Shown: positions 8,947-18,433, counted from the first letter of the stretch. The stretch is 64,000 nucleotides of DNA from Terriglobia bacterium (GCA_020072645.1 JAIQGK010000021.1:22292-86291); one strand, 5' to 3'. Notes: generated from the sequence alone by a model not told the origin. Numbers and translations: made by a program.

Positions 8947-10197
8947 CTAGGGCTTCAACTGCGGGCCGGCGCTGTCGGCTCCAGAAGCGATGCTTCTGGT
9001 CAGAGGTTTAGCGCCTGTGCCGTCGCTGTTCATCATCCAGATGTTCAATGTTCCATAGGTAGTGGAAGCGTCACTGCCATCGAGCGCGCGCGTTGAGCAA
9101 AACAATATTGTGCTGCCATCCGATGACCAGGCCGGCTGATAGCTGGAAGCCGCGATCAACCTGGTAAGAGGCCGGGGGTTACTACCATCATTATTCATCA
9201 CCCAGATATTGAGCATGCTGCTTCCATTATCGCTGCCATCCAGCGCGCGTGAAGACACATAGGCAATCTTGCGGCCATCCGGTGACCACAGCGGAGACAC
9301 CGTGGTCAGATCGAAAACAGTTGTAATTCTGGTCAGCGGCGTTGCGCCGGAACCATCGGCATTCATCACCCAGATGTTGGCTGCGCCCACATCGTTGCTG
9401 CCGTCGAGAGCGCGTGCTGACATATACGCAATTCTTGTTCCGTCAGGAGACCACGCCGGATCGGAACTTGAAGCAGCAGTAAGCGTTGTTAAGGGTTGCG
9501 AACCGCTTCCGTCGGCATTCATCACCCAGATATTTCTTACGGCAATCGCAACATCAAATCCGTTGAACGCGCGCGAAGACGTATACAAAATCTTCTTTCC
9601 GTCAGGCGACCACACGGGAGAAACGCTGGACGCCGCGGTGGCCCTGAGCGTCGTCAACGGCACCCCGCCAGTTCCATCAGCATTCATCACCCAGATATTC
9701 ACGCTGTTTATCGCGAGATTCCGCCCATCAAGTGCGCGCGTGGAGTCATAGGCGATCTTGTTTCCGTCAGGCGACCAGGCTGAGTGAGTGCTTGAAACGG
9801 TTTCGGCATTAAGTCTTGTCAGCGGCATTGCATTGGAGCCATCAGCATTCATGACCCAGATGTTTGCTGCCGGGATCGCCAGATTGCTTCCGTCCAGGGC
9901 CCGAAATGACTCAAACGCGATCTTGGCGCCATTGGGAGACCACGCCGGCGAAGCGGACGAACCATTGGTGAGTGCGGTCAACGGTTTTAACGCGGCACCC
10001 GTGGAATCCGTGAGCCATATGTTGGTAGCTGAATTGGCCTGGTCAATGCCGTTGAGCGAACGCGAAGACGTGAATGCAATATTCGCTTGCGGAGAAACCA
10101 CCACGATCCTGGGAGAGCTACCGCATCCGCAGACTGCCAACAGCAGAAGCACGACGGCGCGGCTTGCCCAACGAGCCGTTTTTTCAGATATTGTCAT
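8947..10197 (-). CDS. TolB-like seven-repeat beta-propeller lipoprotein
   Basis: 416-aa exported lipoprotein. The N-terminus is a signal peptide ending in the lipobox LAVCGC, so acylation is expected at the Cys near residue 25. The rest is seven repeats of about 55 residues on the pattern WSPDGxKIAYxSxRALDG...NIWVMNADG...PLT, which is PD40/TolB-type WD40-like sequence; seven units would close a seven-bladed propeller. The repeats are also visible as near-identical DNA segments, so recombination within the gene is possible. It is transcribed alone. A promoter with the shared dyad and a -10-like hexamer lies about 75-120 bp upstream (10273-10319). Function is probably protein or ligand binding in the periplasm; the ligand is not known. 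Confidence 0.85.
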   Translation of the reverse strand: MTISEKTARWASRAVVLLLLAVCGCGSSPRIVVVSPQANIAFTSSRSLNGIDQANSATNIWLTDSTGAALKPLTALTNGSSASPAWSPNGAKIAFESFRALDGSNLAIPAANIWVMNADGSNAMPLTRLNAETVSSTHSAWSPDGNKIAYDSTRALDGRNLAINSVNIWVMNADGTGGVPLTTLRATAASSVSPVWSPDGKKILYTSSRAFNGFDVAIAVRNIWVMNADGSGSQPLTTLTAASSSDPAWSPDGTRIAYMSARALDGSNDVGAANIWVMNADGSGATPLTRITTVFDLTTVSPLWSPDGRKIAYVSSRALDGSDNGSSMLNIWVMNNDGSNPRPLTRLIAASSYQPAWSSDGSTILFCSTRALDGSDASTTYGTLNIWMMNSDGTGAKPLTRSIASGADSAGPQLKP

Positions 10198-10272
10198 GCA
10201 CTCTCCGTTGTGCTGAATCTCCTGCCTTCTAACGGGGCGTACGCCACCATGTTCTGGTTTCCGTTATTTACA

Positions 10273-10319
10273 AAAATAGGAGAAACCAGCCCATGGAGGA
10301 ACTGTCAAAAGTTATAGGT
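10273..10319 (-). promoter_or_regulatory. Dyad operator and promoter for the TolB-like lipoprotein
   Basis: 20-bp dyad site at 10300-10319 with left arm ACTGTCA and a degenerate right arm. On the minus strand, 21 bp beyond it lies TATTTT (10273-10278) as the -10 hexamer. The predicted transcript would start near 10266 and reach the ATG at 10197. The plus-strand hexamer at the same distance (AGGGCT) does not fit, and no gene starts in that direction nearby. Confidence 0.6.
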
Positions 10320-10439
10320 TTCGGTGCGGCTTGAAAGACCAGGGCTTCCTGGATCCGATGGTTATTTCAGCGCGATCTTCACTCATAGATGCGCGCCAGG
10401 TGCTACGGACAAAGCGTAAGAATGTGCGCGAGACTTGTA

Positions 10440-11411
10440 TTACTCCGCAGCGCTGCCAGCAGACTTCACAACAACCTTATTCAGCCAGCCGATCAGATCA
10501 CCAGTCACTTCATCGCGGTTCGTCTCATTGAATAACTCGTGGCGGGCGTCAGGATAGAACTTGTGCGTCAAATTCACGCGCTCCGCGGCGCGATGTTCGG
10601 CCATCCACGGCCCTAACTGGCGGGTGTTGCCGCTCACCGGATCGCGCCCGCCAGCAATCAGATACACGGGCAATGCCTTTGGCACACGGTTTTGATGGGG
10701 CCTGCGCGACACTGTGGCCCATCCGCTGAGCAGGTCAATCCAAAGTTGCACGGTCGCGGAAAATCCGCACAGTGGATCGGCAACATATTTATCCACCTCC
10801 GCCGGATCTCGCGACAGCCAATCGAACGCCGTTCTTGTGGGCGCAAATTGTTTGTTGAAGGCATCAAAGGTGAGCGACTGGACCAGCTTGCTTTTTCCTC
10901 GCCGTCCCAGCCGAACGCGCTCTGCCCACGTAACAGCGCCGCCGATTTTAGCCAGAAATGTGGGCTTTCCATTGGCGCCTGAAAGCACTGCTCCCGCCAG
11001 CACATCGCCATGGTCTCCCATAAACTGCTCCGCTAGGGTTGATCCCATGGAATGACCCAGCATTACAATCGGCAATCCGGGATGCGTGACGGCAACATGC
11101 CGATTGAGCTGCCACATATCGTCCACACATTTTCGCCAGCCGTCGCGGTCCGCAAAAAAGCCCAGATCGTCCGCTGATTTCACCGTTCTGCCGTGACCGC
11201 GATGGTCATTGGCATATACCGCGTAGCTTGCTGAGGTGAGAGCGTCCGCCAGACGCGCATAACGTCCCGCATGCTCTGCCAGGCCATGCGCAATCTGGAC
11301 CACCGCCTTCGGTTGCTCCGCTGGAAGCCAGCAGTAGACAAACAGATCAATGCCATCTGGAGTGGTCAGCGTGAAATTGGAAGTCCGGCTCATCGTAGGC
11401 TTTTCTATCAT
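10440..11411 (-). CDS. Alpha/beta hydrolase, monoacylglycerol-lipase-like
   Basis: Cytoplasmic serine hydrolase of about 323 aa in the Hydrolase_4 (lysophospholipase/monoacylglycerol lipase) group. The nucleophile elbow is GHSMGS; the acid is in GGRDPVSGN and the His in DARHELFNE. The oxyanion-hole region reads AHGLAEHAGRYARLADAL, typical of this group. The frame is open to an ATG at 11483. However, the predicted minus-strand promoter at 11479-11525 would start transcription near 11472, which favours ATG 11411 (MIEKPTM) or 11393 (MSRTSN). Likely role: hydrolysis of monoacylglycerols or related esters. It is divergent from the AAE transporter operon and shares its operator. Confidence 0.85.
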   Translation of the reverse strand: MIEKPTMSRTSNFTLTTPDGIDLFVYCWLPAEQPKAVVQIAHGLAEHAGRYARLADALTSASYAVYANDHRGHGRTVKSADDLGFFADRDGWRKCVDDMWQLNRHVAVTHPGLPIVMLGHSMGSTLAEQFMGDHGDVLAGAVLSGANGKPTFLAKIGGAVTWAERVRLGRRGKSKLVQSLTFDAFNKQFAPTRTAFDWLSRDPAEVDKYVADPLCGFSATVQLWIDLLSGWATVSRRPHQNRVPKALPVYLIAGGRDPVSGNTRQLGPWMAEHRAAERVNLTHKFYPDARHELFNETNRDEVTGDLIGWLNKVVVKSAGSAAE

Positions 11412-11478
11412 GACTACTGCGCCATGATAAAGGTAGAGCGGCCCATTTGCTTTATGGATTTTCCGACCGACGTTCAGC

Positions 11479-11552
11479 AGCATTCGCCCTGGGCCTGACC
11501 AGCAGAACTGTCAAAAGTACTAGTTCCCCCTAAAGCTCGGTAAAGGCACAGT
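11479..11552. promoter_or_regulatory. Bidirectional dyad promoter between hydrolase and AAE transporter
   Basis: The dyad AACTGTCAAAAGTACTAGTT occupies 11506-11525 and is identical over 20 bp to the copy at 49276-49295. A CACAGT hexamer lies 21 bp to the right (11547-11552) toward the AAE gene. AATGCT on the minus strand lies 21 bp to the left (11479-11484) toward the hydrolase. Both hexamers have A2 and T6. Confidence 0.65.
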
Positions 11553-11633
11553 GGAGCGTGGATAAATGGATTTCTCCCCCAACAAACTTAGGGCGGCAAC
11601 ATCCTTTGGCAGTCTGCTGGCTTTGGAGGCCGT

Positions 11634-13325
11634 ATGGAATGGCTTGGACATCTCTTTGAGAAGTATCCGGAAATGGCTGTCTATCTTGCGATTGGCCTGG
11701 GATATTTGATTGGTGGCCTGAAGTTCCGTGGCGCCGGAATAGGCGCCGTAACAGGATCGCTGCTAGGTGGAATTCTCATTGGCAATTTCTTCCACGTACC
11801 TGTTTCCGATACGGCCAAGTCCATCCTTTTTCTTCTGTTCCTATTTGGCATCGGCTATTCCGTGGGGCCAAGTTTTTTCCGCAGCATGAAAGGAGACGGA
11901 TGGCGATGGGGCGTGCTGGGCGTGTTCATGCCATTCGTCGGCCTCATGACGGCTTACGTTGTAGCGCGCGTCTTGAAACTCGATCTCGGCTTCGCCGCCG
12001 GCGTGCTCTCAGGCTCATTGACGGAATCTCCTGCGATCGGCACTGCCAGTGAAGCCATTCGTGGGCTCGCCATGGGTGATGCGCAGAAACAGCTGCTCAT
12101 TAGTCATATCGCTGTTGCGGACGCGGTCTGTTACATCTTTGGCACCGCCGGGCTGATCTGGTTTTGCAGCAGCCTGGGACCGAAGCTGCTTAGAGTCAAC
12201 CTGCGCGAAGAAGCAAAGAAGGTTGAAACGAGCCTTGGCATGAAACGTACCAAACTCGGGGTCGTCCCGGCATGGCAGCCGATTGCGATGCGCGCATACC
12301 TGATTGCCGCGGGAGGCAAGATTGTGGGAAAAACCGTTGCAGAGGCTGAACGTGGAGTAGCGGGTTCACGCATCTTTGCCGAGCGCATCCGGCGCGGCGG
12401 TGAAGTCTTTGCCACGGCCCCGGCCACCGTGTTCCAGGCAGGAGATCGGGTAGCTCTGCTGGGCAAGACCGACGTGTTGGTGAACGTGGTAGGAACGGCC
12501 GCGCAAGAAATTGCCGATCCGGAGCTGTTGGATATTCCAGTGGCTTCATTCGACATTTATGTGACAGGGAAGCGCCTGGTGGGAAAGACGCTCCAGGAGA
12601 TCGTCGCGACGATTGATGAGACACGTGCGGTTATGCTTCGCGGAATTACTCGTAACTCAGAGCCTATTCCAGTTGGTTTGAACACAACGGTGGAGCGCGG
12701 TGACACATTGCAGGTGACCGGAACAGAGCCGGCGGTAGAAGCTTTTGCAAAGATCGCCGGCCGCACGATCAACCCGGTACAGGAAAGCGACCTTGGGACG
12801 CTGGGGCTTGCCATTGCCGCCGGCGTTTTTGTGGGAGCCATCATCACTATTCCCATAGGGCATTTGAGAATTAACCTCGGCACAAGCGTGGGAACGTTGC
12901 TCGCCGGCTTGCTGGTGGGTTGGGGCAGATCTGTGGTTCCATGGTTCGGGCGCATTCCGGAAGGAGCCGTCCTCTTTATGCGTTCTATCGGGCTTGCGGC
13001 GTTCGTGGCGATGATCGGGCTCAAAGCAGGTCCCGTTTTTCTCGCTTCGCTAAAAGATGTTGGATATGTGCTGCTTCTGGGCGGCGCAGTTGTCACCCTC
13101 ATGCCGTTGCTTCTGGGACTCTTGTTTGGCCGCTATGTGCTCAAGCTCAATCCCCTTCTTTTGCTTGGAGGGTTGGCTGGCGCCCAGACCATGACAGCGG
13201 GCCTTGCCGCCGTGCAGGAGAAATCGGAAAGCCCAGTAGCGGTCCTGGGTTATTCCGGGACAGTGGCGTTCGGCCACATTCTGCTTACGACGTGCGGAAC
13301 GCTCATCATCGCCCTGTTGAGTTGA
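11634..13325 (+). CDS. AAE-family transporter (AspT/YidE type)
   Basis: 563-aa inner-membrane antiporter of the aspartate:alanine exchanger family. Two Asp-Al_Ex membrane halves (about residues 10-180 and 385-560, each about five helices) flank two cytoplasmic RCK_C/TrkA_C domains (about 210-290 and 295-375). The N-terminus (KYPEMAVYLAIGLGYLIG) and the GxxxGxxxG-rich helices match the family. It is a paralogue of the transporter at 26643 with the same domain order. The ATG at 11634 has TTTGGAGG upstream. The next gene (DUF2254) starts 9 bp after its stop, so both should be one transcript. No decarboxylase is next to this copy, so its substrate is less certain than for the other paralogue. Confidence 0.9.
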   Translation: MEWLGHLFEKYPEMAVYLAIGLGYLIGGLKFRGAGIGAVTGSLLGGILIGNFFHVPVSDTAKSILFLLFLFGIGYSVGPSFFRSMKGDGWRWGVLGVFMPFVGLMTAYVVARVLKLDLGFAAGVLSGSLTESPAIGTASEAIRGLAMGDAQKQLLISHIAVADAVCYIFGTAGLIWFCSSLGPKLLRVNLREEAKKVETSLGMKRTKLGVVPAWQPIAMRAYLIAAGGKIVGKTVAEAERGVAGSRIFAERIRRGGEVFATAPATVFQAGDRVALLGKTDVLVNVVGTAAQEIADPELLDIPVASFDIYVTGKRLVGKTLQEIVATIDETRAVMLRGITRNSEPIPVGLNTTVERGDTLQVTGTEPAVEAFAKIAGRTINPVQESDLGTLGLAIAAGVFVGAIITIPIGHLRINLGTSVGTLLAGLLVGWGRSVVPWFGRIPEGAVLFMRSIGLAAFVAMIGLKAGPVFLASLKDVGYVLLLGGAVVTLMPLLLGLLFGRYVLKLNPLLLLGGLAGAQTMTAGLAAVQEKSESPVAVLGYSGTVAFGHILLTTCGTLIIALLS

Positions 13326-13334
13326 TGGCCATAG

Positions 13335-14636
13335 ATGCAGTTTCCAACTGATATGCGCATGCTCAGCAAAACTCGCAAAGCCCGCCTGGGACCGTGGCTC
13401 ATTCCATTGGTGTATGCTGTGGCCGCGATTCTCGCCGGACTCATCTTCCCGCGTGTTGAAAACCGGCTGTTTCCGCATATGGCCGCTGCGTTCACGGTCA
13501 ATTCCGCAATTGCCATCTATTCTTCCATCGCTTCAGGAATGATGGCGCTTACCGGAATCGTATTCTCGCTGGCGTTCGTCATGGTACAGTTCAGCGCAAC
13601 CGCTTATTCGCCTCGCCTGGTCCTGTGGGTTGCCCGCGATCCTGTTGTGTCACACGCACTTGGCATTTTCAGCGCCACGTTTCTCTATGCAATCTCCGCG
13701 CTGGCATGGCTGGACCGGGGCGGGTCCGGCAAGGCCCCATTCTTCAGCGCCTGGATTGTGATCGCGCTGCTGCTTGCGAGCGTGGGAATGTTCGTAGGTC
13801 TTATCAATCGTATCGGGATGCTCCAGATCAACCGCATGCTGATCTTCACGGGTGACCAGGGACGCAATGTGATTGAAACTTTATACGAGCCACTCGGATC
13901 GTCTTCAGTCACGCCGCAGCCGGATAATTACACCAGATCGTTGTCGGCACAAACGTTGCTTCATCGTGGGCATCCTCTGTCATTAGAGGCGGTCGCGTTG
14001 GAGCAACTGGTGCAACTGGCCAGGAGCTGCGACGGGCGCATTGATGTAGTGGCGGCGGTTGGCGACACAGTGCTGGAGGGAATGCCTCTGCTGCATGTTT
14101 TCGGCGCGCAGCATCGGGTGGATGAAAAAGCGCTCCGTAACGCGCTTGAACTGGGAGAAGAACGCACGTTTGAGCAGGACCCAAAATATGCGATCCGGCT
14201 GCTGGTGGATATCGCCATCAAGGCGCTGTCTCCGGCAATCAATGATCCAACGACGGCGGTGCAGGCGCTGGACCAGATTGGCGATCTTCTGCTGCGTCTA
14301 GGCGGCCGGCGATTGGAAGTTGACTCATTTCAAGATGATTCCGGGCGGGTAAGGCTGGTGATCCCATTCCCATCGTGGAATGACTTTTTGCATCTCGCCT
14401 TCGAGGAGATCCTTTCGTGTGGCGCAAAGAGTGTTCAGGTCATGCGCAGGATGAAAGCGCTCGTCGCCGATCTGCTTACAGTTTTACCGGTTGAGCGCCA
14501 TGCCGGTCTTAAGTACTGGCAACAGCGGATGCAGGCAAGCATCAGCCGCTCATTTGAAGACGCAGAGGAGAAGCTCAGCGCATCCATGGAAGATCGCCAG
14601 GGGCTGGGAATCACACGGACTGCCACGAAGGCGTAG
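13335..14636 (+). CDS. DUF2254 family membrane protein
   Basis: 433-aa predicted inner-membrane protein of the DUF2254 family. Four hydrophobic segments lie in the first 165 residues (about 20-40, 65-90, 110-130, 140-162), including the conserved ALTGIVFSLAFVMVQFSATAYSPRLV stretch, parts of which are visible at about 70-95. A long cytoplasmic C-terminal domain follows and contains AIKALSPAINDPTTAVQALD. The molecular role is unknown. It lies 9 bp behind the AAE transporter gene and is probably translated from the same message. A second in-frame ATG at 13353 (MRMLSK) is possible; neither start has a strong Shine-Dalgarno. Confidence 0.85.
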   Translation: MQFPTDMRMLSKTRKARLGPWLIPLVYAVAAILAGLIFPRVENRLFPHMAAAFTVNSAIAIYSSIASGMMALTGIVFSLAFVMVQFSATAYSPRLVLWVARDPVVSHALGIFSATFLYAISALAWLDRGGSGKAPFFSAWIVIALLLASVGMFVGLINRIGMLQINRMLIFTGDQGRNVIETLYEPLGSSSVTPQPDNYTRSLSAQTLLHRGHPLSLEAVALEQLVQLARSCDGRIDVVAAVGDTVLEGMPLLHVFGAQHRVDEKALRNALELGEERTFEQDPKYAIRLLVDIAIKALSPAINDPTTAVQALDQIGDLLLRLGGRRLEVDSFQDDSGRVRLVIPFPSWNDFLHLAFEEILSCGAKSVQVMRRMKALVADLLTVLPVERHAGLKYWQQRMQASISRSFEDAEEKLSASMEDRQGLGITRTATKA

Positions 14637-14671
14637 CGTGTGGTTTTCTGCTAAAGCGAATCGGCCCTCAA

Positions 14672-14996
14672 CTACAGGCTCACCACACTTACCAGATTAG
14701 AGCATACGGTTCCCGTGTTGAAGTTCGCCCGCACGGAGCGGTTCAGCGGGAATTGGCTCTGCTGATCACCGCAGAAATTGACGTTGCTGGAGAGCCCTCC
14801 GTTTGAAAGTGTCACTGCGGTAAGTGTGACAAGTTGACCGGCTCTGTCATTCACGTTTCAAGGTGCACGACGATCACAATGCCACTGACGCTTGAAGAGG
14901 GAATCTGGGATGGGAAACGAAAGCGACAAAGACCCCTCCGCAGGCAGCGAGCAGAAGCGACGCCGTTAGAACCAAGACCGAGGAGAGACGGGCCAT
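14672..14996 (-). pseudogene. Frameshifted small lipoprotein gene
   Basis: A remnant of a roughly 105-aa secreted lipoprotein read in three frames. The ATG at 14996 opens a signal peptide with lipobox LLLAACGG, and this frame stops after about 40 codons. A second frame carries SSVSGIVIVVHLET and stops. A third frame continues without a break in sense as VNDRAGQLVTLTAV...INFCGDQ-like text (here VNFCGDQQSQFPLN) to the stop at 14672. The pieces join into one plausible protein, so two small indels are inferred. The parental family is not named here; similar Cys-containing lipoproteins are common in Acidobacteriota. A sequencing error is an alternative explanation. Confidence 0.6.
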
Positions 14997-15049
14997 AGCA
15001 AGTTCTCTTGTAAGTCGTGCCTCAATGTTCGTCCATTCATCCAGGAAGC

Positions 15050-15075
15050 AACAAGGGAACGAGCGTTCCCTTGTT
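15050..15075 (-). terminator. Perfect 11-bp hairpin after the 15092 gene
   Basis: AACAAGGGAAC (15050-15060), loop GAGC, GTTCCCTTGTT (15065-15075). The hairpin sits 17 bp beyond the stop of the minus-strand gene. No clear U-tract follows, so it may be a transcript-stabilising or weak termination hairpin. Confidence 0.5.
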
Positions 15076-15091
15076 CATCCCGAAATGCCGC

Positions 15092-15661
15092 TTATCGCTC
15101 CATGATCCCGGCCAGCCGCCAGGGCGAAGCATGATAGGTTTCAATCTCGATCTCATTTTTCTTGTTCAGCTTAATCCGGCAGCCTGGAATCAAGCTTCCT
15201 GACTTCTTTCCTTTGCTGTCGCCCAGTTGGATTTCAATAATAGAAAGGTCGTAGTCCTCGCTGCGAGTGTTGAACATTGCCTCCCCAATGCCGATAGGCC
15301 GGTCTGTGAGAAGGCGGATGGTGCGGCCGTTCGGAGTCTGAATGTTCCTGATGTATACAATCTGATAGCCAACGCCGCCGCTGCTAAGCCTCACGCGACC
15401 CTTGGAATTCATTTTGCTCAGGACCTTCATCATCGCGTCATGGCCGCCGCTGTTGAAAGCATCAATGAGGGCTTTCTGATCGGCTGGGGTCGAGTATTCC
15501 TCGATAGTAATGGTCACGCCGAAAGTCTTGCCTGCCATGGTTGAGGTCCCAAAGGCCTGAGCTTGAATGGTTTGATGGTCGCTTGCGTGGCCGCCGGTAA
15601 TGACCATCACCACAACTAAAATCAACCAACTCATAAAATATGATTTCATTCGGGAAAACAT
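15092..15661 (-). CDS. Secreted protein of unknown function
   Basis: 189-aa protein with a Sec signal peptide (hydrophobic stretch WLILVVVMVITGG, likely cleaved after the HASDHQ region). The mature part is about 165 residues, predicted beta-rich, with no motif I can name. It contains TIEEYSTPADQKALIDAFNS and MMKVLSKMNSKGRVRL. The ATG at 15661 is preceded by a very strong Shine-Dalgarno (AGGAGAAAAGGAGAG). It is divergent from the PDZ-SpoIIE gene and shares the bidirectional dyad promoter at 15721-15794. I do not recognise the family; a periplasmic location is inferred from the signal peptide. Confidence 0.75.
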   Translation of the reverse strand: MFSRMKSYFMSWLILVVVMVITGGHASDHQTIQAQAFGTSTMAGKTFGVTITIEEYSTPADQKALIDAFNSGGHDAMMKVLSKMNSKGRVRLSSGGVGYQIVYIRNIQTPNGRTIRLLTDRPIGIGEAMFNTRSEDYDLSIIEIQLGDSKGKKSGSLIPGCRIKLNKKNEIEIETYHASPWRLAGIMER

Positions 15662-15720
15662 TTTTCTCTCCTTTTCTCCTGACTAAACCAACGCTCACAA
15701 GTACGGACACTCGTATTCCC

Positions 15721-15794
15721 ATTTTCGGGTTGCAATGTCCGGACAGTAACTGTTAAAGGTGACAGGCCCGAAATTTTATCCATGTGCTTATAAT
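15721..15794. promoter_or_regulatory. Bidirectional dyad promoter, 15092 gene and PDZ-SpoIIE gene
   Basis: 20-bp dyad at 15748-15767 (arms ACTGTTA and TGACAGG). A perfect TATAAT lies 21 bp to the right (15789-15794), and GAAAAT lies 21 bp to the left on the minus strand (15721-15726). The plus transcript would begin near 15801. Confidence 0.65.
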
Positions 15795-15853
15795 TCGGGT
15801 CAGAGATGGCCCAAAGCAGCTCGCTACCGGCAGTTGAACGCGAAGTCACGCCC

Positions 15854-18433
15854 ATGAACGCGACGGGTTTGCCGCGCAATGGCACACAAGCGAAACCGCT
15901 CATTCAAAAGACTCTCCTGATCGTCTTAGGATTGCTTTTTGCCGCTGCGACTCTAACTTACAGCTTTGTATGGATGTATTACGTCCGCTGGGACTTCGAT
16001 GCTGAGATCGGGCTGGACACAAAGACTTCTTCTCCGGTTACAGACAGCATTGAGATCATCAACCTTTATCCCGGCGGTCCGGCAGAGCGGGCCGGGATCA
16101 AGGTCCACGACGAAATTATTGCCATTGATGGCACGAGCCTGGCTACGGCTGATCCGAACTTGTTTCAAAAAACCTGGCTGCATCGCCGCCCCGGCGAAAC
16201 AGTGACTCTCACGATCCGCCGGCCGGGCCAGCAAGCGCCTCTGAATATCACAGCGACATTTCGCGCCGTCGCCACGCCAGGCTCTATCCATGGGATCGCC
16301 GAGCAGGTGGTTGGTTCATATCCCATAGTCTTTCTGGTGGTGGGACTGGCGGTGCTTTTTCTGCGCCTTCAAGATCGCAATGCGTGGCTGCTGGCTGTCC
16401 TCTGCGCAGGATTGATTGCCGCTTCTCCTTTACCGCCGTCTACTGTGGCCATGAGCGCAAGCTTGCAGGCATTTATGTTTGCGTATCGGGCCATTTTTAT
16501 TGGCGTGCTGGCTCTTACGTTTTACCTGTTTTTCGCAGGTTTCCCGCAACGATCTCCGCTCGATCGACGGGCGCCATGGTTGAAATGGTTGCTTGGATTG
16601 CTGGCCGTGGTAATTGCGGTCCCAGGCATACCGGTAGGCCACCCACAGCCGTGGTCAGCGATTTCCAGGATTGCAGGGGCCAACGCAGCGCAATATGGAA
16701 CGCTGGCGTACATCTACGGCACGCTGGTGTTGACGCTGGTCTCGCTGTGCTGGAGCGGGCTGAGCACATCTGATCCTGAGGCAAAACGCAAGTTCAGGGT
16801 GATCACGTGGGGCACACTTGTCGGCATGGGGCCAATCACCCTGGTCAAACTTGTTTCAGATTTCGGCAACATCCGCGTTCCATTCTGGCTGGATTTTATT
16901 GACGTGATATTCCTCACGCTGTTCCCGCTTTCTTTTGCGTATGCGGTGGTGAGGTACAGGGTATTGGAAATTCCGGTGCTCCTGAAACAAAGCGCGCGTT
17001 ACGTTCTGGTACGGCGTGGGTTCGCATTTCTGCTGCTGCTGATGGGTTTGTCAGTGAACGTAGTTCTGGGGATTGCGCTCTCTCGGTTGTTTCAAATGCG
17101 GCCTGGTCTGGCCATGTCTATCGGCACCAGCCTTGGTATTGCCCTGGCATGGATCTCTGCTCCAGGTGTCCGCCGAACGGCGGAGCGGATTGATCGCGCA
17201 TTCTTCCGCGGCTCGTATGATGCCCGCGTGATCCTGCAGAAACTCGCGCAGAGCGTTCGCAGCATCCAGAGCAGGGAGCAACTGCCGCAGTTGATAGAAA
17301 AGGAGCTCGAACTGGCGCTGCATCCCCGCATGATTGCAGTTTATTTGCGTGATTCGCAGTCGAACCTGCAGCCTCCGCCACAAACGCCGCCTTTGCCTGC
17401 AATCGCCGGGCAGTCGCTTTCTGCAAATCATCTCTTGCAAATCAAGCAGCCGATCGATGCATTGGAATATGGCGATTTCAGCGCCTTGATTCCCGCTCTC
17501 GCGACTTTACGGCCTGAATGTCTGGTGCCAGTTCTCTCTCGCGGTGAAGATTTGCTGGGGTTGATTGTGCTCGGCGCAAAACGGTCTGAGGAGCCTTATT
17601 CGCACGAGGACAAGGAATTACTTGGCTCGGTTGCGGACCAGACAGGTCTGGTGCTGGAGAGCATCGCAATGGCGGAAAAAATTGCGGAACGCATTGATGC
17701 TGATCGCCGCGCGCAACAAGAGCTGCAGATCGCGCGCGCCGTGCAAAGCAAACTATTGCCGCAGCAATCTCCTCCGCTGGCTACTCTGGATTATGCAGGA
17801 GCCTGCATTCAGGCACGCGCAGTGGGCGGCGATTACTATGATTTTCTCGATCTCGGGCCGGGGCGGGTGGGATTTGTATTGGCGGACATTTCCGGCAAAG
17901 GAATCTCTGCCGCATTGCTAATGGCCAATTTGCAGGCCAGCCTGCGCAGCTTGTATCCCGGAGCAGATCGTGAACTGCCCCGGTTTCTGCATTCCGTGAA
18001 TCATCTTTTCGTCCAAAACACTGAGGTAACCCACTACGCTACCGTGTTCTTTGGTGTCTATGACGATGCGAGCCGCAAATTGCTGTACGTTAACTGTGGA
18101 CACAATCCGCCTCTCCTGTTGCGTGCCAGCGGGGAAGTCGAACGACTGAATGCGACCGCAACTGTTCTGGGTCTTTTTGAGCCATGGGAATGTTCGGTCG
18201 CTGAAATACAGATGTTTCCAGGCGATATTCTGGCAATCTACACGGACGGTGTTACTGAAGCTGCAAATCACAACGAAGAAGAATTTGGCGAGGAGCGCCT
18301 GATCTCATTGTTGAGGCAGAGCCATGGCCTTCATTCTTCTGAGTCGCTTCACAAGATACTGCAGTCTGTTCAGGAGTTCGCCCCGGGCGAGCAGGCTGAC
18401 GATTTGACTACTATCATAGCGATCTGCAAATAA
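15854..18433 (+). CDS. PDZ-7TM-GAF-SpoIIE (PP2C-type) phosphatase
   Basis: Membrane-bound serine phosphatase of about 859 aa in the RsbU/SpoIIE class. Order: one TM helix (about 17-40), a PDZ domain (about 60-125, with YPGGPAERAGIKVHDEIIAIDG), seven or more TM helices (about 150-400), a GAF-like domain (about 455-610) and a SpoIIE phosphatase domain (about 635-859). Metal-binding acids are visible in VGGDYYDF, ADISGKG, YTDGVTEA and ADDLTTI. The family dephosphorylates STAS anti-sigma antagonists; a STAS protein is encoded at 20899. ATG 15854 is preferred because the predicted transcript starts near 15801, leaving only about 5 nt before the alternative ATG 15806. Confidence 0.9.
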   Translation: MNATGLPRNGTQAKPLIQKTLLIVLGLLFAAATLTYSFVWMYYVRWDFDAEIGLDTKTSSPVTDSIEIINLYPGGPAERAGIKVHDEIIAIDGTSLATADPNLFQKTWLHRRPGETVTLTIRRPGQQAPLNITATFRAVATPGSIHGIAEQVVGSYPIVFLVVGLAVLFLRLQDRNAWLLAVLCAGLIAASPLPPSTVAMSASLQAFMFAYRAIFIGVLALTFYLFFAGFPQRSPLDRRAPWLKWLLGLLAVVIAVPGIPVGHPQPWSAISRIAGANAAQYGTLAYIYGTLVLTLVSLCWSGLSTSDPEAKRKFRVITWGTLVGMGPITLVKLVSDFGNIRVPFWLDFIDVIFLTLFPLSFAYAVVRYRVLEIPVLLKQSARYVLVRRGFAFLLLLMGLSVNVVLGIALSRLFQMRPGLAMSIGTSLGIALAWISAPGVRRTAERIDRAFFRGSYDARVILQKLAQSVRSIQSREQLPQLIEKELELALHPRMIAVYLRDSQSNLQPPPQTPPLPAIAGQSLSANHLLQIKQPIDALEYGDFSALIPALATLRPECLVPVLSRGEDLLGLIVLGAKRSEEPYSHEDKELLGSVADQTGLVLESIAMAEKIAERIDADRRAQQELQIARAVQSKLLPQQSPPLATLDYAGACIQARAVGGDYYDFLDLGPGRVGFVLADISGKGISAALLMANLQASLRSLYPGADRELPRFLHSVNHLFVQNTEVTHYATVFFGVYDDASRKLLYVNCGHNPPLLLRASGEVERLNATATVLGLFEPWECSVAEIQMFPGDILAIYTDGVTEAANHNEEEFGEERLISLLRQSHGLHSSESLHKILQSVQEFAPGEQADDLTTIIAICK

